From positions 124,001 to 188,000 of the forward strand of contig JAHQIW010007320.1 of NCBI GenBank assembly GCA_019055375.1: a DNA stretch of 64,000 nucleotides, written 5' to 3'. The position numbers and the translations under genes are program-made. Of the stretch, positions 32,570-45,299 are shown piece by piece (position 1 is the stretch's first letter; the number at the start of each line of letters is the position of its first letter). The notes under the pieces are model-generated. The model was not told the DNA's origin. It did no database searches and was given only the letters and a program-made list of their open reading frames with translations. Source of the stretch: Parelaphostrongylus tenuis (taxonomy: Eukaryota; Nematoda; Chromadorea; Rhabditida; Metastrongylidae).

Positions 32570-33450
32570 TTTGACTACTAAACTATCATTCGATAGCTCA
32601 AATCAAAAGAATTTGAACAATATATTCCATCTTCAAGAAAGCCTTGTTATTGCGCTGAAAGAACAAAAATAGTATTTTGCTTCTTATTGAAAGATTTCTC
32701 GCTGACCAAAAATTTTCCTTTGGAGTTTCAAAAATTGATCGATAGCTTAGATCTTAGGGATTACAACGATCTATTTGATTTGAATATCGGCCTCATATGC
32801 CGCTGTAACAGCCAATAGAAGATTAGGTTTCGCAAAACTGGAAAAGAGCATTGAGTGCGAATGCCAATTTTTTTTCGCTTTTATAAAGCACTGGAAAGTC
32901 CGTTACAAGAAAAAAAACATTGTTGGAATTCTTGAGATTTGATTTATCGTTTGGTTCTTCGAACTATGTGAGAGGGACCCTGATCAGCGCGAAATCTTTA
33001 AATGGGAACAAATTACTATTTTTTTCCCTTTCAGCGCAATAACAAGGCCTTTTTGGAAATAAAAAAAAATCAGTTTCCTTTGATTTAAGCTATCTACTGA
33101 TCATTCAAACATTAAAAATGATTGAGAAATGCGTTCTTCCAAATGGATCGCAGTGAAGAAAGGACAGTTGAAGTGATCAATTGTTTGCGAAACCCATTTT
33201 CTCTTTGGCTGTTACAGCGTAATATCGGATGTGTGATAAAAACCAATAAATCGTTGGAATCCTTAATGTTTGATCTATCGATCAGTTAGTAAAACGAGAG
33301 GAAAAGCTTTGGTCAGCGAGAAATCTTTCAATGAGCAACAAAATTTTGTTCTTGCTTTGCCAACGCTATAAGAAGGCTTTATTGGAGATGAGATATACCA
33401 TACAAATACTTTTGATTGTGCTATCGAACAACTATTTGAACATTGAAAAA
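32570..33450. repeat. Array of about 130-bp units in inverted and direct orientation
   Basis: In plus sense the unit reads, approximately: GGTCAGCGAGAAATCTTTCA, then TTCTTTCAGCGCAATAACAA, GGCTTTnTTGGA, TTTGATTTnAGCTATCGATCA. I can place inverted copies at about 32578-32705 and 32715-32850, and direct copies at about 32870-32975, 32985-33110, 33165-33295 and 33300-33440. The pair 32578-32705 / 32985-33110 matches as an inverted repeat over about 120 bp, and 32720-32830 / 33165-33290 forms a second one (landmark GGCTGTTACAGCG and its complement). No protein frame spans the array. Related motifs appear at 23.2-23.9 kb. It may be a foldback element or the remains of tandem MITEs. Confidence 0.6.
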
Positions 33451-33589
33451 GACTAAGAGATGCGTTTTTTTACAAGGGTCGAAGTGGCGTTCAGCTAACG
33501 GAAAAGTACCGAAAAAACGCTGTGATGACGGATCAAATGAAGTAAAGCAAAAGTCTTATCACGAAGAACAATGCTTTGATCTTGCGCTC

Positions 33590-33815
33590 ATGACTTACCA
33601 AGCCTTCCATCCCTCCGGGGTCGGTAAGAGCCAGACTTGTCTGGCAAGACGAACAGCACTGACTCGATACAGCGGAAACCACCTCGAGTTATCACAAGGA
33701 GCTAGATATGTATTTAATCACCTCAAACGAAGCTAAAAGTTGTAGACGAATGCATAGCGCATCCCTCAGGGATTACTCAAAGCGGAGAGGATTGTTCTTT
33801 TATTTTATCCCTGTC
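33590..33815 (+). repeat. SINE family A body copy
   Basis: Landmarks: CCATCCCTCCGGGGTCGGTA (33608), GCCAGACTTGTCTGGCAAGA (33630), CAGCACTGACTCGATACAGC, GTATTTAATCACCTCAAACG (33710) and GCATCCCTCAGGGATTACTC (about 33759). These are shared with the copies at 4.7, 7.9 and 43.4 kb. The tRNA head is not recognisable. Confidence 0.5.
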
Positions 33816-33819
33816 AGCA

Positions 33820-36450
33820 TATCATCACGTATCGTGAAAGAACAAATTTTTTTCATTACACTTAAGGTAGGGAACTTCCTCCACTGAAGCATTAATTAGT
33901 CATTCCATAATGTTCCCATTTTGTCAGTCACATTAAGCGTCTATTCGTCTTTCCCATACAACTCATCGCATTGTTCACTTCCCCTATTTTTAACTATTTC
34001 TATCAACGTTCCACTTTCAGATTTCTGAATCATCTCGTGCCTTCTTAGTCGCTCATTATTTTCTTTACCTTACAATTGTTATTGCTCAGCTTATTGAGCT
34101 CACATTCCTAAGTAGTGGTTTTGTAGAGTTGAATGTTGGGTGAACAAAGATTACCGTATCCCTCTTACTTATATTATAAAATAACTCAATACCCTGCAAA
34201 CCAATATGCGATGTCTCAACAGTTTGCTTGAAAATAAAGAATCTCATTATTCCACCGTATTTATAAAATGTTCATTCATGAACATCGTCAATATTTGACT
34301 CAAGCTTCTATCGGATCTAACTTCATCTACTCCTCCTTGGTGCCGCTAGAGGGATTATCATTCTCTAAGAGCTCTGAATTCTAGGATCATCATTGATCAC
34401 TGATATTCCTATGAAAAATTTGTAATCACCGTATAAGAATTCACTTTCATACATTCACTCAACTGTCATGCAAAAGTCAGATTTCTCATTATTTGCGATT
34501 CAAAAATAAGAGGATTAGCAATAGAGCGCCAGGTGTTGCTGAGTTTCCATATGCGGCATGTATTCAATTTCACTCTTAGCATTGTAGAGGTGACTAAATT
34601 CACATTGGATCCATGAAATGAACTGATGAGGCCTTCTGATTTATCGAAGAAGCTCATCAATCCTCGCATACTAACGTGCTGAGATGTTTTTAGTTCTGAA
34701 TGAATGGGCTCCTTCTAACCCGGAAGCACAATCAAGCCTGGAGACCTTTCCCACCTTGAGAACCCCTCCAACCACTACAGTACAAGTTTCACTTTTGATC
34801 CATACACTCTAATCTTAGGTTGTCTTCTAAAATTCGGTGAAAATCAGCGGTTTTGACACTTCGAATGAGTTATCTTGTCCACGGCAATGATTTTTGATGT
34901 TCTTCTCCGTAGTAACGATAGTAATCATAGTATACTACTATGGACAGATACCGTACGCTCACTGAGAAAGCCACGATCGATTGTAAGCAGGTTCTATTGG
35001 TTAGGAGATCATTGTCGAGTAATTGTCAAACAATAATCAAATGGGATTTTCTGGAGAAGACAAAGAATATTCATGAGCTGGCAAAAAATCAGTTAATGTA
35101 ACAAAAATGCTACGTGACGTGCCTTCAGGACTTCTCATCATATCATCTCTTTAGAACGGTTTGTTAATTTCGATTCTCACAGATGTAAAAAATTACTCAG
35201 TTTAGGCTAAATCTATCGATCGATAACAATAACGTGATAAGGATTCCACAAATATGAGTTGATAAGCGTCTCTTCAAATTTAATGGTCGATTTTATAACT
35301 GCAGAGTTACCTTCCTAAGAATTCGCTTCTTTAGACTTCCTATGACCTGCTATCGACAACTGACTAGCACTACTTATTACTATTCTGTAAAATAAGTTAT
35401 AAAGTATAATTTTCGTAAAGTAGCTTAAAGCTAAAACAATCATTACTAATTAACTACATGAAGCGAACGCTTTTCGTTCTAGACAACCCTACTGCTGACA
35501 AAAATTCTCTATATGTGCTGATTTGATGCGATCTGACTAATATGATGCTTTCTTTTGTGATTGTCATTTCATATCGCCATCTCTCGGAACGATTTTGACC
35601 GATATCGAATTGTGCTCAAGGATATCAATCGATATTGATCGAAAGATTTTCATAGGTCGTACGTAGACTTCATTATTTTTCTCCTGTAGGTATTTATTGC
35701 TTGCGTAGCAACGTTTTCGACTACACTGATTTTTTGACGCTTTAACTGTTCAAATAAATATATTTCACACGAACGAAAGCATATCGTTTTTGAGCTCGTT
35801 GAAGATGTTGCTGTTTCCAACAATTTTTTAGTAGCAGATATCAGTTAGGGATCCAAATGTTGGTTTTTTAGAGGCTAACAAAAAAAATTCGGCCATATTT
35901 CACTGTGATCTAAACTCGGCACTGTTTAACGATTTTTTTTGATATCGTTTTGCCATTTTACAGAAAGAATTGAACTGGAAAGTGCGCTAGTACTCTTACA
36001 GATCGTTTTTTTTCTAATTGTTGGTTTTTCAGCATTTCATTTGCCTCATTGTTGTATTTAATATCTCTGAAATTCAGCAATGACATTTAATGAGGCGACT
36101 TCAGGATGTAGGTTTTCTCTTGTTTCAACGAGCTTAGGTGGCCTTAAAGCGATCAGTTAGAAAAAAGCACTCCCTATACAAAAAGCATTAGGTAACTGAT
36201 TTTTTTCAGCTTTCACGTCTATTTTACATAAAACTGAATTCTTTCCATCAAGTTCATGCTAATTTGTAAGCCCTTTGGCACTTTTCTTTTCTTGTTCTTG
36301 TTTTTTTCTTCGTATCATAAATACTTTGCATTCTTAGCATATGCCTCTTCAGAGCCATCCTATCGTTTACTTTTCTCAACGTTGTAGCGGAAATGCAGGA
36401 ACTCCTGGTTTTACCGCCTTTTTTCGGCAGTGACGTAATCCCTAATATAA
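33820..36450. other. Unique AT-rich DNA
   Basis: 2.6 kb without a supportable gene. There are many T-rich runs (e.g. 35920-36040). The minus frame at 34466-34669 is open for 67 codons but has no motifs. Confidence 0.4.
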
Positions 36451-36454
36451 ATTG

Positions 36455-36575
36455 TAAGAGTGCTGAGTGTTATGCGAAACTCGGAACCTCAAGTCGACGT
36501 TGGAACAGCGTTTCTCCTATGCCGGAGGCGACTGTTAAACTATGCTACCGAGGTTCCTGCTTCGCTACACTCTTA
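36455..36575 (-). repeat. SINE family B copy
   Basis: The minus strand contains GAACCTCGGTAGCATAGTTT then AACAGTCGCCTCCGGCATAG (tRNA-like head with box A-like spacing) and GACTTGAGGTTCCGAGTTTC then GCATAACACTCAGCACTC (body). It matches landmarks at 28240 and 27945. Confidence 0.45.
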
Positions 36576-36661
36576 CCACGATACATTGTGTCACAAGTGT
36601 CAGCAACCCACCGTCAACGGGTTTGATATGGTAGGCGGGTGTCTGCATCAACCCTACTGAT

Positions 36662-36722
36662 ACGCTGAGCACACTCCTTGTCGCGCTCAGCATTACTAAC
36701 CACTCGGAACACTACGAGTGTG
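36662..36722 (-). repeat. tRNA-Ser/Leu-like SINE head abutting the Tc element
   Basis: The minus strand reads GTGTTCCGAGTGGTTAGTAA then TGCTGAGCGCGACAAGGAG, similar to family C heads (GCCGAGTGGTTGTGATGC). It ends where the Tc terminus begins (GAGTGTGACAAAAGTTTTGA), suggesting insertion of one into or next to the other. Confidence 0.4.
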
Positions 36723-37690
36723 ACAAAAGTTTTGATAATTTTGTATTTTGTCAACTCGGTTGTGCTTAAGTTATGGATCGTAAAAATGAACGTATCGCAG
36801 TACTTGAGCTGCGCAAGGTGGGACTGAAATTGCTAAAACAGCCGGTTCAAAACCAGCAAGTGTCTGCAGAGCCTTTAATTGTTTCAAAGAGACTGTGAAC
36901 ATTGAAGATTGACCTCGTGAAGGTCGTCCAACCACCTCGTCTACTCCGAAAAAGAATCAGAAGATGTGGCGCTAAATTCAATGAAATCCGGAGCGTTTCG
37001 ATGCGCAAAATGCCACAAGAAGCTCGAGATCAGCGAGTGGAGCGTCCGCAACTTTATTAAAATTAAGCCGAATCTGCGTAGCTACAACATCGCTTGTGTT
37101 CGCTTTCTGAACAACAAGATGAAAGAATAATGTCTTTTAGAGTCGCCGAATGATTCATTTGATACCTGGTGCGTCGGTGCTCTGTCCGGCCCACTGTCGA
37201 AAGTGTTTCTTGCGCATGAAAAGATAATCGCGGTCGAACCACTACTACAATAGCCAGTATCGACGTCAACATTCAAAAGAGTTAGCAGAAGTTCGCAGTA
37301 GCAGAAACCATGGGCCGCGATCATTTTCTTGTCTATGTGAAGGTCTGGGCCACCATTAGTGTCACCGGAAAGACGCCGTTGGTCTTCATTAGCAGAAACG
37401 TCAAAATCAGCGCCATCAACTACCCAGCAGCACGTTTTATGGGGCGTAGTGTGGACCTTAGATTATTCAACATTTTAGCGCCTACGCATTTACGCTTCGA
37501 TGAGACTGGACTCCTGCGCATTAGGACCGATGACGATTACCATCTGTCAAGAGCTCTTTTCAAGCTTTTAGAGCAAAGGCATATGATCGTCAAACTTGCC
37601 GGAACACAACCCAACTCCATGGGTTAATACTGGAGGGAAAAGTCTCGGCCATTTGCTACACTACCATAGACTGATACTATGTTGCAAACT
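36716..37690 (+). pseudogene. Tc1-like transposase, longer copy 2, frameshifted
   Basis: The left terminus GAGTGTGACAAAAGTTTTGA (36716) is TIR-like. Coding starts at 36773 with MDRKNERIAVLELRKVGLK. A frameshift near 36825 gives IAKTAGSKPASVCRAFNCFK and ETVNIED, i.e. the first helix-turn-helix. After a stop come PREGRPTTSSTPKKNQK (the GRPR-like linker), MRKMPQEARDQR and SVRNFIKIKPNLRSYNI, equivalent to the second helix-turn-helix. Further on, MGRDHFLVYVKVWATISVTG then KTPLVFISRNVKISAINY (37310-37430) is the strand before the DDE domain's third element. Several stops and frameshifts make it inactive. The copy at 11440-12090 is a shorter relative. Such elements are widespread in nematodes and insert at TA. 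The right end, near 37690, is approximate and no clear right TIR was found. Confidence 0.85.
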
Positions 37691-37699
37691 CTTTTGTTT

Positions 37700-38860
37700 A
37701 TTGTTATAGTTGCTTATCTTATAAACGTAACTATTCCTACAATTGAATGAATATAGTTGTTTACGCAGTTTTTTTACTGTTGAAATACCCATAAAGTTAC
37801 TAGTACTTTCCTGGCGCCCTCTTATAGAACTCTCTCTGCGCGGGGCGAGCGAGACTGCTAGCGTGTCCCTATCGTACCCAAAGGATTAAATCCAATTAAA
37901 GTGACAGCCCACCCCACTGTTTGATATGTAGTCTTATTAGATCTTTACACTGATAATTGAATGAACTACAATGGTGTTTATCAAAACATCACAATGTACT
38001 TACAATTTTCAAGGTGCTGGGCTACCTTAGAACTGCGTTTCAGACTCATTGTTTGGCTTCGCTGTAACATCATTTGATCTTAGCTTGTTTCATCTATCAT
38101 TGTTTCCAGAGATGTTCTAAGCAAATAACGGCTTTTATGCAAAGAATTTCTTTTGAACGTCATCTTTTCACAGAAATCAATCGGTATCACAAGAATATCG
38201 TTTTGTTACCCTGCTACTTCGTGTGTTTTTATACCTGTTCTATTTGTGAAGGCGACCAATTGGTGTGCTTGCTTAAGAGTTTCAGGCAAACTCTGTCCTA
38301 CTTAGGAGTTCTTCCTTTTCACTTACTCTTATCTTTATAAGAAGCTGTCTGTGATACCTCATTGGTCTTTGTTGTATGAATCTGTAAACTCGACTGTTTG
38401 ACAAACTCAGTATAAACAGACTGAAACAAAGTAGAAACAGAGTGACCAATTTGTTAGAGACGACCAAAGACCCGTTTTAAGAGCTCTCAATCAAAAAATT
38501 TGTGACAGAATAATCTTACAGAATAATGTACGTCTTCTTCTAAGGAACGCACACACGAGCACAAGTGAGAAGAAGTTTCAAAGCAAACGGTTGCCTACCA
38601 ACATCAGCACTGGCTCGCTGAGAGAATGTTCGCTCATAGGGTTACGTCAGATGTACCATCCTCTAAATTTCTTCAGTACAAAGAGTATGTACAGTTATTT
38701 AACTTCTTCAAAATCAGTTTCAATATCAATCACTTAGGACTTTTTTTTTCTTTGAGTTTGCTCTATTACGTACATGGGACGGAACTTGCACTCATTCCTC
38801 GCACCATTTCAATTCTTTTTTCCACACGTGCCCATCACGTCGATAATTTTTCAGTTTTTT
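37700..38860. other. Unique AT-rich DNA
   Basis: No supportable gene. Open frames at 38074-38340 (plus, Cys/Phe/Leu-rich) and 38626-38865 lack motifs and splice sites. Confidence 0.4.
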
Positions 38861-38867
38861 CTTGATT

Positions 38868-39188
38868 ATTTTGAGCCACGCATGTCATGTGGTCTGTTAA
38901 ACGGACTGACTTATAGAGCCCGATACACTTGTTTCGACCTTGACGGGTTTGACCAGTCGGGCAGTACCCTTCGTCTTTAGCCATTCTCTCGGGGCGCTCA
39001 GTCTCCCATACTAAGAGTAGGCGACGACGAACATTTTACACTGTATGTCAAGAGAAATTATCACTGAACACACAGTGTTGTACACTCGATTGCTCTTTGG
39101 CTGGTTCTTTTTTGATATTATGCCCTTATTTCGAGTGTTTTATTGAGAACACGCTCAAATTTCACCATACCTCGTAACTATAATTTGA
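38868..39188. mobile_element. MITE-1, copy c, rearranged
   Basis: The inner left arm GAGCCACGCATGTCATGTGG then TCTGTTAAACGGACTGACTT and GCCCGATACACTTGTTTCGA (38872-38938) and the core GTAGGCGACGACGAACATTT (about 39016) match copies a and b. The right inner arm is poor. A separate outer end follows at 39131-39188: TTATTTCGAGTGTTTTATTG then AGAACACGCTCAAATTTCAC, in left-end orientation, so this copy is truncated or rearranged. Confidence 0.6.
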
Positions 39189-39199
39189 GCGTATTTTAT

Positions 39200-42100
39200 T
39201 TTCAACTTTTGAAATGTTGTTCGATCCTTGTTTTCCTTGGGCGTACAACTTGTATGAGCGTGTTTGTTTTCCTGCCCTTTCACAAGTACTACTTTTGATC
39301 GCACTTCATTCCTCGAGTGTGCTGCCTCTGACGAAGAACCTCAAGCACAAATCGAGATGATTCACCAAGGGATTGAATTTACTCACGGGGAATTTATTGG
39401 TTTTCACTCTTAGCAAGCACTGATCATAAGGCAGGAGTTAGCGCAGGCTAAAACTTCTTCGCCAGAACCCTCCACTCCCTTTACAATGACAGATGTACGA
39501 AGAAAAAACTTGGTTCGCATCTGTTCTACTAACGGACATTCTGGATACTTGTCTGTCATGTAGCATCATCACCAAGCCGCTATGGCGACAACCATAGGGA
39601 CTATCGTTCTCCAATTTTAAAACAGATTGTAATTGGATTACAAAGCGCAAACAAGAATATATAATGTTTGTGAGTAAGAGAGTATAGCATATACGTTTCG
39701 CAATCGATCTCAATCTATTAATGGTCAACACCGTATGGCAGCAAAAGGCTAGACGATCTCGTCACCAAACAAAAGACAAACAAACCCTAGAGCATTTCTA
39801 CCAATTATGCACTGAAAGTACAACTTTAAGATCCGAAAAAACGTCAAGACTTATTTCTCTGAGGTCTTTCTTTCTGTTTCACAGCATTTTCCTCTTTTAT
39901 TTAAGAATTAAAGAATGAAGGCTCATCAAAAGTCTGCGGTCATCAATATGTTCAGCAATTAGTTTCGTTAAGCATGTAGCTTTTTGCCGTATCGAAACAT
40001 TATTATTACGTTATTATATATCCATCGCTACACTTATAAAAACCATATATTGATTGGCTGTTCATTCCTCCATACGTTATTCTCCAATATTATTTTCTAA
40101 GTTTTCTGTCTGAGCCTGCTGTTCACTTGATGTTTTGAGAACTCTCGTATGACAGTCTTTGATAGATGCTTGTATAAATGTCGCTAAGTTTGTTCACATC
40201 AAGTTGAATCAATAAATGAAAATTTCTTACGAAGTGGCATAGATAGGGCGACTAAATTAATAAGTAGATTAGAACCGTAATAATAAATTTGTTATTTTTT
40301 ATTTTACATGACCCGTCATCACAACTTACTTTGGGTCCCAAAGCTTCTTGCCTACGATTCGTTTCCTCGCGTCCATCCTCCACAAAGGTCTTCCAGCACT
40401 TCTTGTGTTGCTCAAGATGTTGCTTGAGGATTTCGTCGTCTATATTAATGCCGCCAAATGCTGGTTTAGACGATTCTCCTTGCATTTTTGGAGGTAGCCG
40501 AGGTTAGGTCTTCTTAGACGTTCAGTTGATCGCTTGCAAGGAAGCACTGGAAGGGTGAGGGGATCAAACCAGCGCTTTCCTTATCGGCTTGCCTCCTGAT
40601 GTAAGTAAATTTACAATCCTCTAAGAAGTTTTCGTTGAGAAGAAAACTGCTGACAAACACCTTTGGTGTAGCGGTTTTAGGCGCCTTTATTTTTGATAAA
40701 GAATTGAGTTTTCTTCACATTGTGTGATCGATTGAACGATCGATTGATTGATTGTGATGACACATGATGATGGAGTTTTCATAAATTTTTGATGATGCTT
40801 TGAGTTTCATGTTGAATCTGTAGAAGGACTAAAATTGGCGCATTTGAATTGACTGGTTGCCAAAAATTCACGTATTCATCTCTGTTACACTAGATATTAG
40901 AATCTCCTGCTGTTTTGCAGATTTATAGCCGATTACGGTAACCAGATGGTGGCCATCCATCAGTCGTCATTAGTTCACATTAGAATTTGCTAGCGTGATG
41001 TTCGAAAAAAAATACTCCATCAAGTCTCATTATCTAATCAACATAGTCATGTTCTCAATTCATAAGCAAATCACCATCCTAGTAGTCCAATCAATTCGTA
41101 TCTTATGCACATAAATAAAAATCGCTCAGAAAACGACTGTGTCAGTCTTCACTTCGCGAAAATGACAGTCATTCGTTCTTCCTCTTCTTGAGTTAGAATA
41201 ATCTCACGTTTAACGATCTCTTAGAGGCATACTCATGAAAAATAGCCTTTTATTTTAGCACTTGACTTTTCAAAGTGTTCACCCATCTTCACAGCTTATA
41301 GTGAAGTACTGAAGTGGTTTGACTTAAGAACGCTTGTAAAGACACGCAATGACTCTTATGATTTCGTTCGTTCCGAGTGTTCTTTTAGGATCGCGCTCAA
41401 AATTCATCTTAGCTGATAATAATTTAAATTATTAGATATACTCTTGTAATTTCTCAGAGATGACGCTCTTAACTATGAATTTTTCTAGACAGCTTTTTTC
41501 TTCACATAACATTTGAATCAGAATTTTCTCCGTATCTGAGATAAAGTTTTTTGTATAATGATTCCCTTAGTCAAATTGTCTGATTAGTTTCCGGAAGCAT
41601 TCTCTACAGATGTCGTTTCTCGTTAGTTTTTCTTTATACCAAACTCTTAAACTCGTTGGCCATTTCCAAATGAAATAGTGATCATACACTTCTTTCCTGA
41701 CATCTGCTTCCCCCTCAGTCACATGAAAGTCATGAAGTTATGATGGTTTTTGAGTGTTTCGCTCCCTTTATAATGTTGACGCGTAAAGTGCTGATAAGCT
41801 TATCTCCTTATCAATAACAGCTTACTTCGTCTTTAGAGTGACTACCGCTTTTCTGTGCATTACGCTTTATTACAAGAGTGAGTAGAAAATTCTGAAGATC
41901 AATACCTCCCGATCGATTATCTTGAGATATTGATTAAAAAATCAATATGATATGGTAGAATGCTTCTACATCTTTCATACTATCAGAGGTGAGCCTTAAG
42001 GCATATGGTACTGAGGAATATGCCGGACCATTTCCCCCAGAGATGCCTAAGAGACACTTACATTCCACCACGATACAGTTCTTATCTATTTTGCTACAGA

Positions 42101-43280
42101 AGCAATAATCTTCGAAAATTGTTCAAGTTGTTCTATTTGTTCAATGTGATTCGAAATGGCACAGTTTTAACGTAGACTCTTGAAAAGCCATTTCAGGTCA
42201 TTTGTGATGCAGACGGGTCTGCTAAGGTTTCTTGTTTCTTTCAGGGCAATCGCGATTAGTTCAATTTTAAAGAAAATTCCTGCTGGGGATATGCGTGAAT
42301 CGTTTTAATCTTGACTGGCACTGTTACGGAGTTCACCTACTGCAGTACTGCTATTGATTATCATGTCAGATTCGATAATCCAATGGTTGCACAAAGATAA
42401 GCTGGGCGCGTTTTTTCATTCTCGGAGGGTGAAGAATGCTGAGAGCGGAGGCGATTGAAAGAAAGGTCAATCCAGAAAAAGCGAAAATTCAGAGCATGAT
42501 ATTTGTAAAGCTTTATTTATTGGAAAGAGTACGACTACCAATGCAGGAAGAAGCACATAATGGTAGCTAAGTAGTAGCAAAATAATCCTTTACTTCTTAG
42601 AAAAGATTTCCACTGAAATTTTACCGCTCAAGTCGTGTTATGACTTGTTTTTTTTTGTTGTAAAAACCGACATCAGCTACAAAGAGGTGATGTTTTACTT
42701 CGAAATCGATATTAATTTGACTATTGGCTTTGTTTGTCTCACTAGAGTGCTAAGAGCCCACCTGTGTCACTATCGTAGCATCCAGTTTTTTTTCGATATT
42801 CTCAAGGGTATAGTGTCTTGCAGATTTTTCCGGTGTCAGAGTTCTTAAAAATTATGGGTGCAAAAAACTCCCACTTACTGAATATGACAAACATCCAAAA
42901 TCAGAAAAGGCTGGCGGTTACACTTTGACCACGACCTTGTCCGATCGGTGACGACAAAAAAAGACTTCATAATTTTTATCTTTCTTTTTTTTTGCAAGTT
43001 TCGGTGCTTTGTCCTTTTCATTTCCCGCTGCCGCATAGTAGAGCTAATAAATTTTAGGAGACGGTCTACGGCCTCCACTTAGAGAAAAAAATGGGTTGCT
43101 TTGTAGAGATTTTTTCTCAAATGAGTAGAAATTTAGCAAGAATCGAAGATTACCTTGCTCGTCAAAAAAGAATTCTTTTGGTCATATTTGCTAATACAAC
43201 CTAGGAGAATTGATTTCATGTGCATTTTCTTTAACTTTAGCCCAATATCTCTCAACAAAGCCATCACATAAGCAAGTTTA
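39200..43280. other. Largely unique AT-rich DNA with SINE tails
   Basis: A family C/D tail is at about 40295-40400 (minus; GAAACGAATCGTAGGCAAGA then AGCTTTGGGACCCAAAGTAA). It overlaps a 78-codon minus frame (40252-40485, MQGESSKPAFGGINIDDEIL) that might be a genuine exon or part of the repeat. A MITE-1 outer end is at about 41368-41430. No other gene is supportable. 40735-40765 contains overlapping CGATTGATTGATTG. Confidence 0.35.
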
Positions 43281-43299
43281 TTGGAAGTCAGCCTGTGTT

Positions 43300-43540
43300 A
43301 TGCGATTAGTTAGAGATGCCTAACAGAGCACACGTGGTCATTAATTCGATGTAACTCTCCGAACTTACCAATCTTTCAATCTGCTCGGGCTCAAAACATT
43401 GGTTCCAGACTTGCTTTGAAAGGTGGAAGCACTGATTTTATACGTCGATAAGCCACTACAAGTCAATGTTTAGGCCTGTTATACATTGAATGACTTTTAG
43501 AAGCTTTATGAAACCGAATGCATTGGATCACTGAAGAATG
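43300..43540 (+). repeat. SINE family A copy with partial head
   Basis: TGGTCATTAATTCGATGTAA (43336) corresponds to TGGTCATTAAATCAGTGTTG of the 4.6-kb head. CTCAAAACATTGGTTCCAGACTTG, GGAAGCACTGATTTTATACG and TGTTTAGGCCTGTTATACAT then TGAATGACTTTTAGAAGC follow in the same order as in the 4557-4870 copy. Box B is lost. Confidence 0.45.
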
Positions 43541-44130
43541 GAGCAGTGCCAAATACTCTGTATATTTTCATCTGATAGAATTATTACCTAAAACTGGTCG
43601 CTAAAATGATCTTGAATTACCTTGAGAATGGGTATTGTCGCTCATCGCTCTGTAATCCGTAAAAGGTCGAAAAGGGTAGCCCAATAAGCTAAAGAATGCA
43701 CGATATCCCAGTTACGAACAATGGAAATTCGTGAGCCGTTCTTGAGTAGGTGCAGGAAAAGATCGCGAGCCGAATTTCGATAACAACCAGGAAGTCATTT
43801 TGTCTCAAGGTGGAGTTTTTGAGAGAAGTCTTTTTTGGCATTGATTTTCATCGTTACTTAAAGTCTCCACATCGCCTTTACCAACGTCCATCACTGGTAT
43901 CTAAGGTGTTTGGTTTGGTGGCAGCACTACCTCAACGATTATTTTTAATATCGCATCACAGTGTCATTCACTGTTACCGCGCTTGATGGAGATGCATGAG
44001 CCCTACTCTCAATTGCCTTATTTGCTTCGACACCTAAAGTCCTTCGTTGTCATGCCTGTCATGTGCACAGTAGAAGCTCTTCATTTTGGTTCTTTTTCTT
44101 GTAGTCGTCATCTGTGGTGTTGTCCTGACT

Positions 44131-44151
44131 CTGTGTGTTTGTGCGTGTATG

Positions 44152-44217
<66 letters not shown>

Positions 44218-44235
44218 TGTGTTGTGTGTGTGTGT

Positions 44236-44322
<87 letters not shown>
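44131..44322 (+). repeat. (GT)n microsatellite, about 190 bp
   Basis: Nearly pure GT dinucleotide repeat with a few TTT, TAT and GTT interruptions. It produces spurious Cys-Val and Thr-His frames on the two strands that should not be annotated as proteins. Confidence 0.98.
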
Positions 44323-44323
<1 letters not shown>

Positions 44324-44985
44324 TATCGTCTTTTTTCGCTGCCTTTTGAATACTAATTGAGCACGGTTTTGCCTGTAACCCAAAATATCCGCACTAAGAC
44401 GTTCCCAGGTTTTCGGCGCATATCCCACTAAGCCCTTGTGGTCTAAGGAAGCCTCTTTTTTTGAAAGTGAGATCTTTTTAGCAGATTAACAATAGCTGTG
44501 ACTCCAGTTCTAAGCAGCTTGAACAAAATATAGTAGACAGATTTGGATCTCCAAAAAATTTGGCTTCTATGCTGAGTCGTATGAATGCGGAATGGGAAAC
44601 ACTGATTATGGAGGCTTCATTATTCAGTTCTGGAACGTTTGGCTAACACAGACAACGACTGGAATGCGGAAGTAAACGGTGTTTGTTGAAGCAGCACTGA
44701 GCCCCTGCGATCTCTGAAGGCCAGTGTTGGTCAACTCTATGTTCAGTGATTTTTCTCGTTTTGTGCTAATTTAACCCTTTCGACACGATATGTATTCACT
44801 TGGATACATGATTTCCTGAAGGTCTTCGTAGCTGGAAATATTCAAACCTTAACCTGTTAATGATCATCCGATAGCTTGGAAGTTGGCGATTTCAATAATG
44901 TGTTTGGTTTAGGGAAAGCCTCTCTTATTGCGTTGTAGCGGCGAAAATAGTATTATTTAACACTCGGTTTGCTTTATTTGCTCGC

Positions 44986-45282
44986 CTAAGGTTTGTGGAT
45001 GGTTTTTATCCGGATTATTATTTCAAGCACATCCTTGAAATCATCGAAATTTGAGCTATGAATAGTTACCAAAAGGTTAAGAAAGCAGTAATTTTTCCAA
45101 GGAAAAATCTTCAGGAAATCGTGTACCAAAACGGATACATTTCGTCTCGAAAGGGTTTCATGAAATATGCTCCGATGATTCAGCCTTAAGCGGCATAATG
45201 AATCGCTGCTTATGAGAGCTAGAGTAGAATTTTGAAACTGTTTCGAAGGAACGATTATTGTGAAGTTGTCACTGATGCTCAT
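44986..45282 (-). CDS. Unrecognised open frame, possible exon
   Basis: 98 codons on the minus strand from ATG 45282 (MSISDNFTIIVPSKQFQNST) to a stop at 44986. Composition is protein-like, and there is no comparable frame on the plus strand. Hydrophobic stretches (YCFLNLLVTI, VLEIIIRI) are short. No domain or signal peptide is recognisable and there is no clear splice support. It may be chance. Confidence 0.2.
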   Translation of the reverse strand: MSISDNFTIIVPSKQFQNSTLALISSDSLCRLRLNHRSIFHETLSRRNVSVLVHDFLKIFPWKNYCFLNLLVTIHSSNFDDFKDVLEIIIRIKTIHKP

Positions 45283-45299
45283 GTTCTTTATAGCGGTTC

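Noticed and set aside
34921..34950. Short palindrome ATAGTATACTACTAT as an operator or origin
   Set aside because: Too short and AT-rich. Such palindromes are expected by chance in this composition and nothing adjoining supports a role.
43983..44428. Long Cys-Val and Thr-His repeat frames on both strands
   Set aside because: They are translations of the (GT)n microsatellite and carry no other protein signal.
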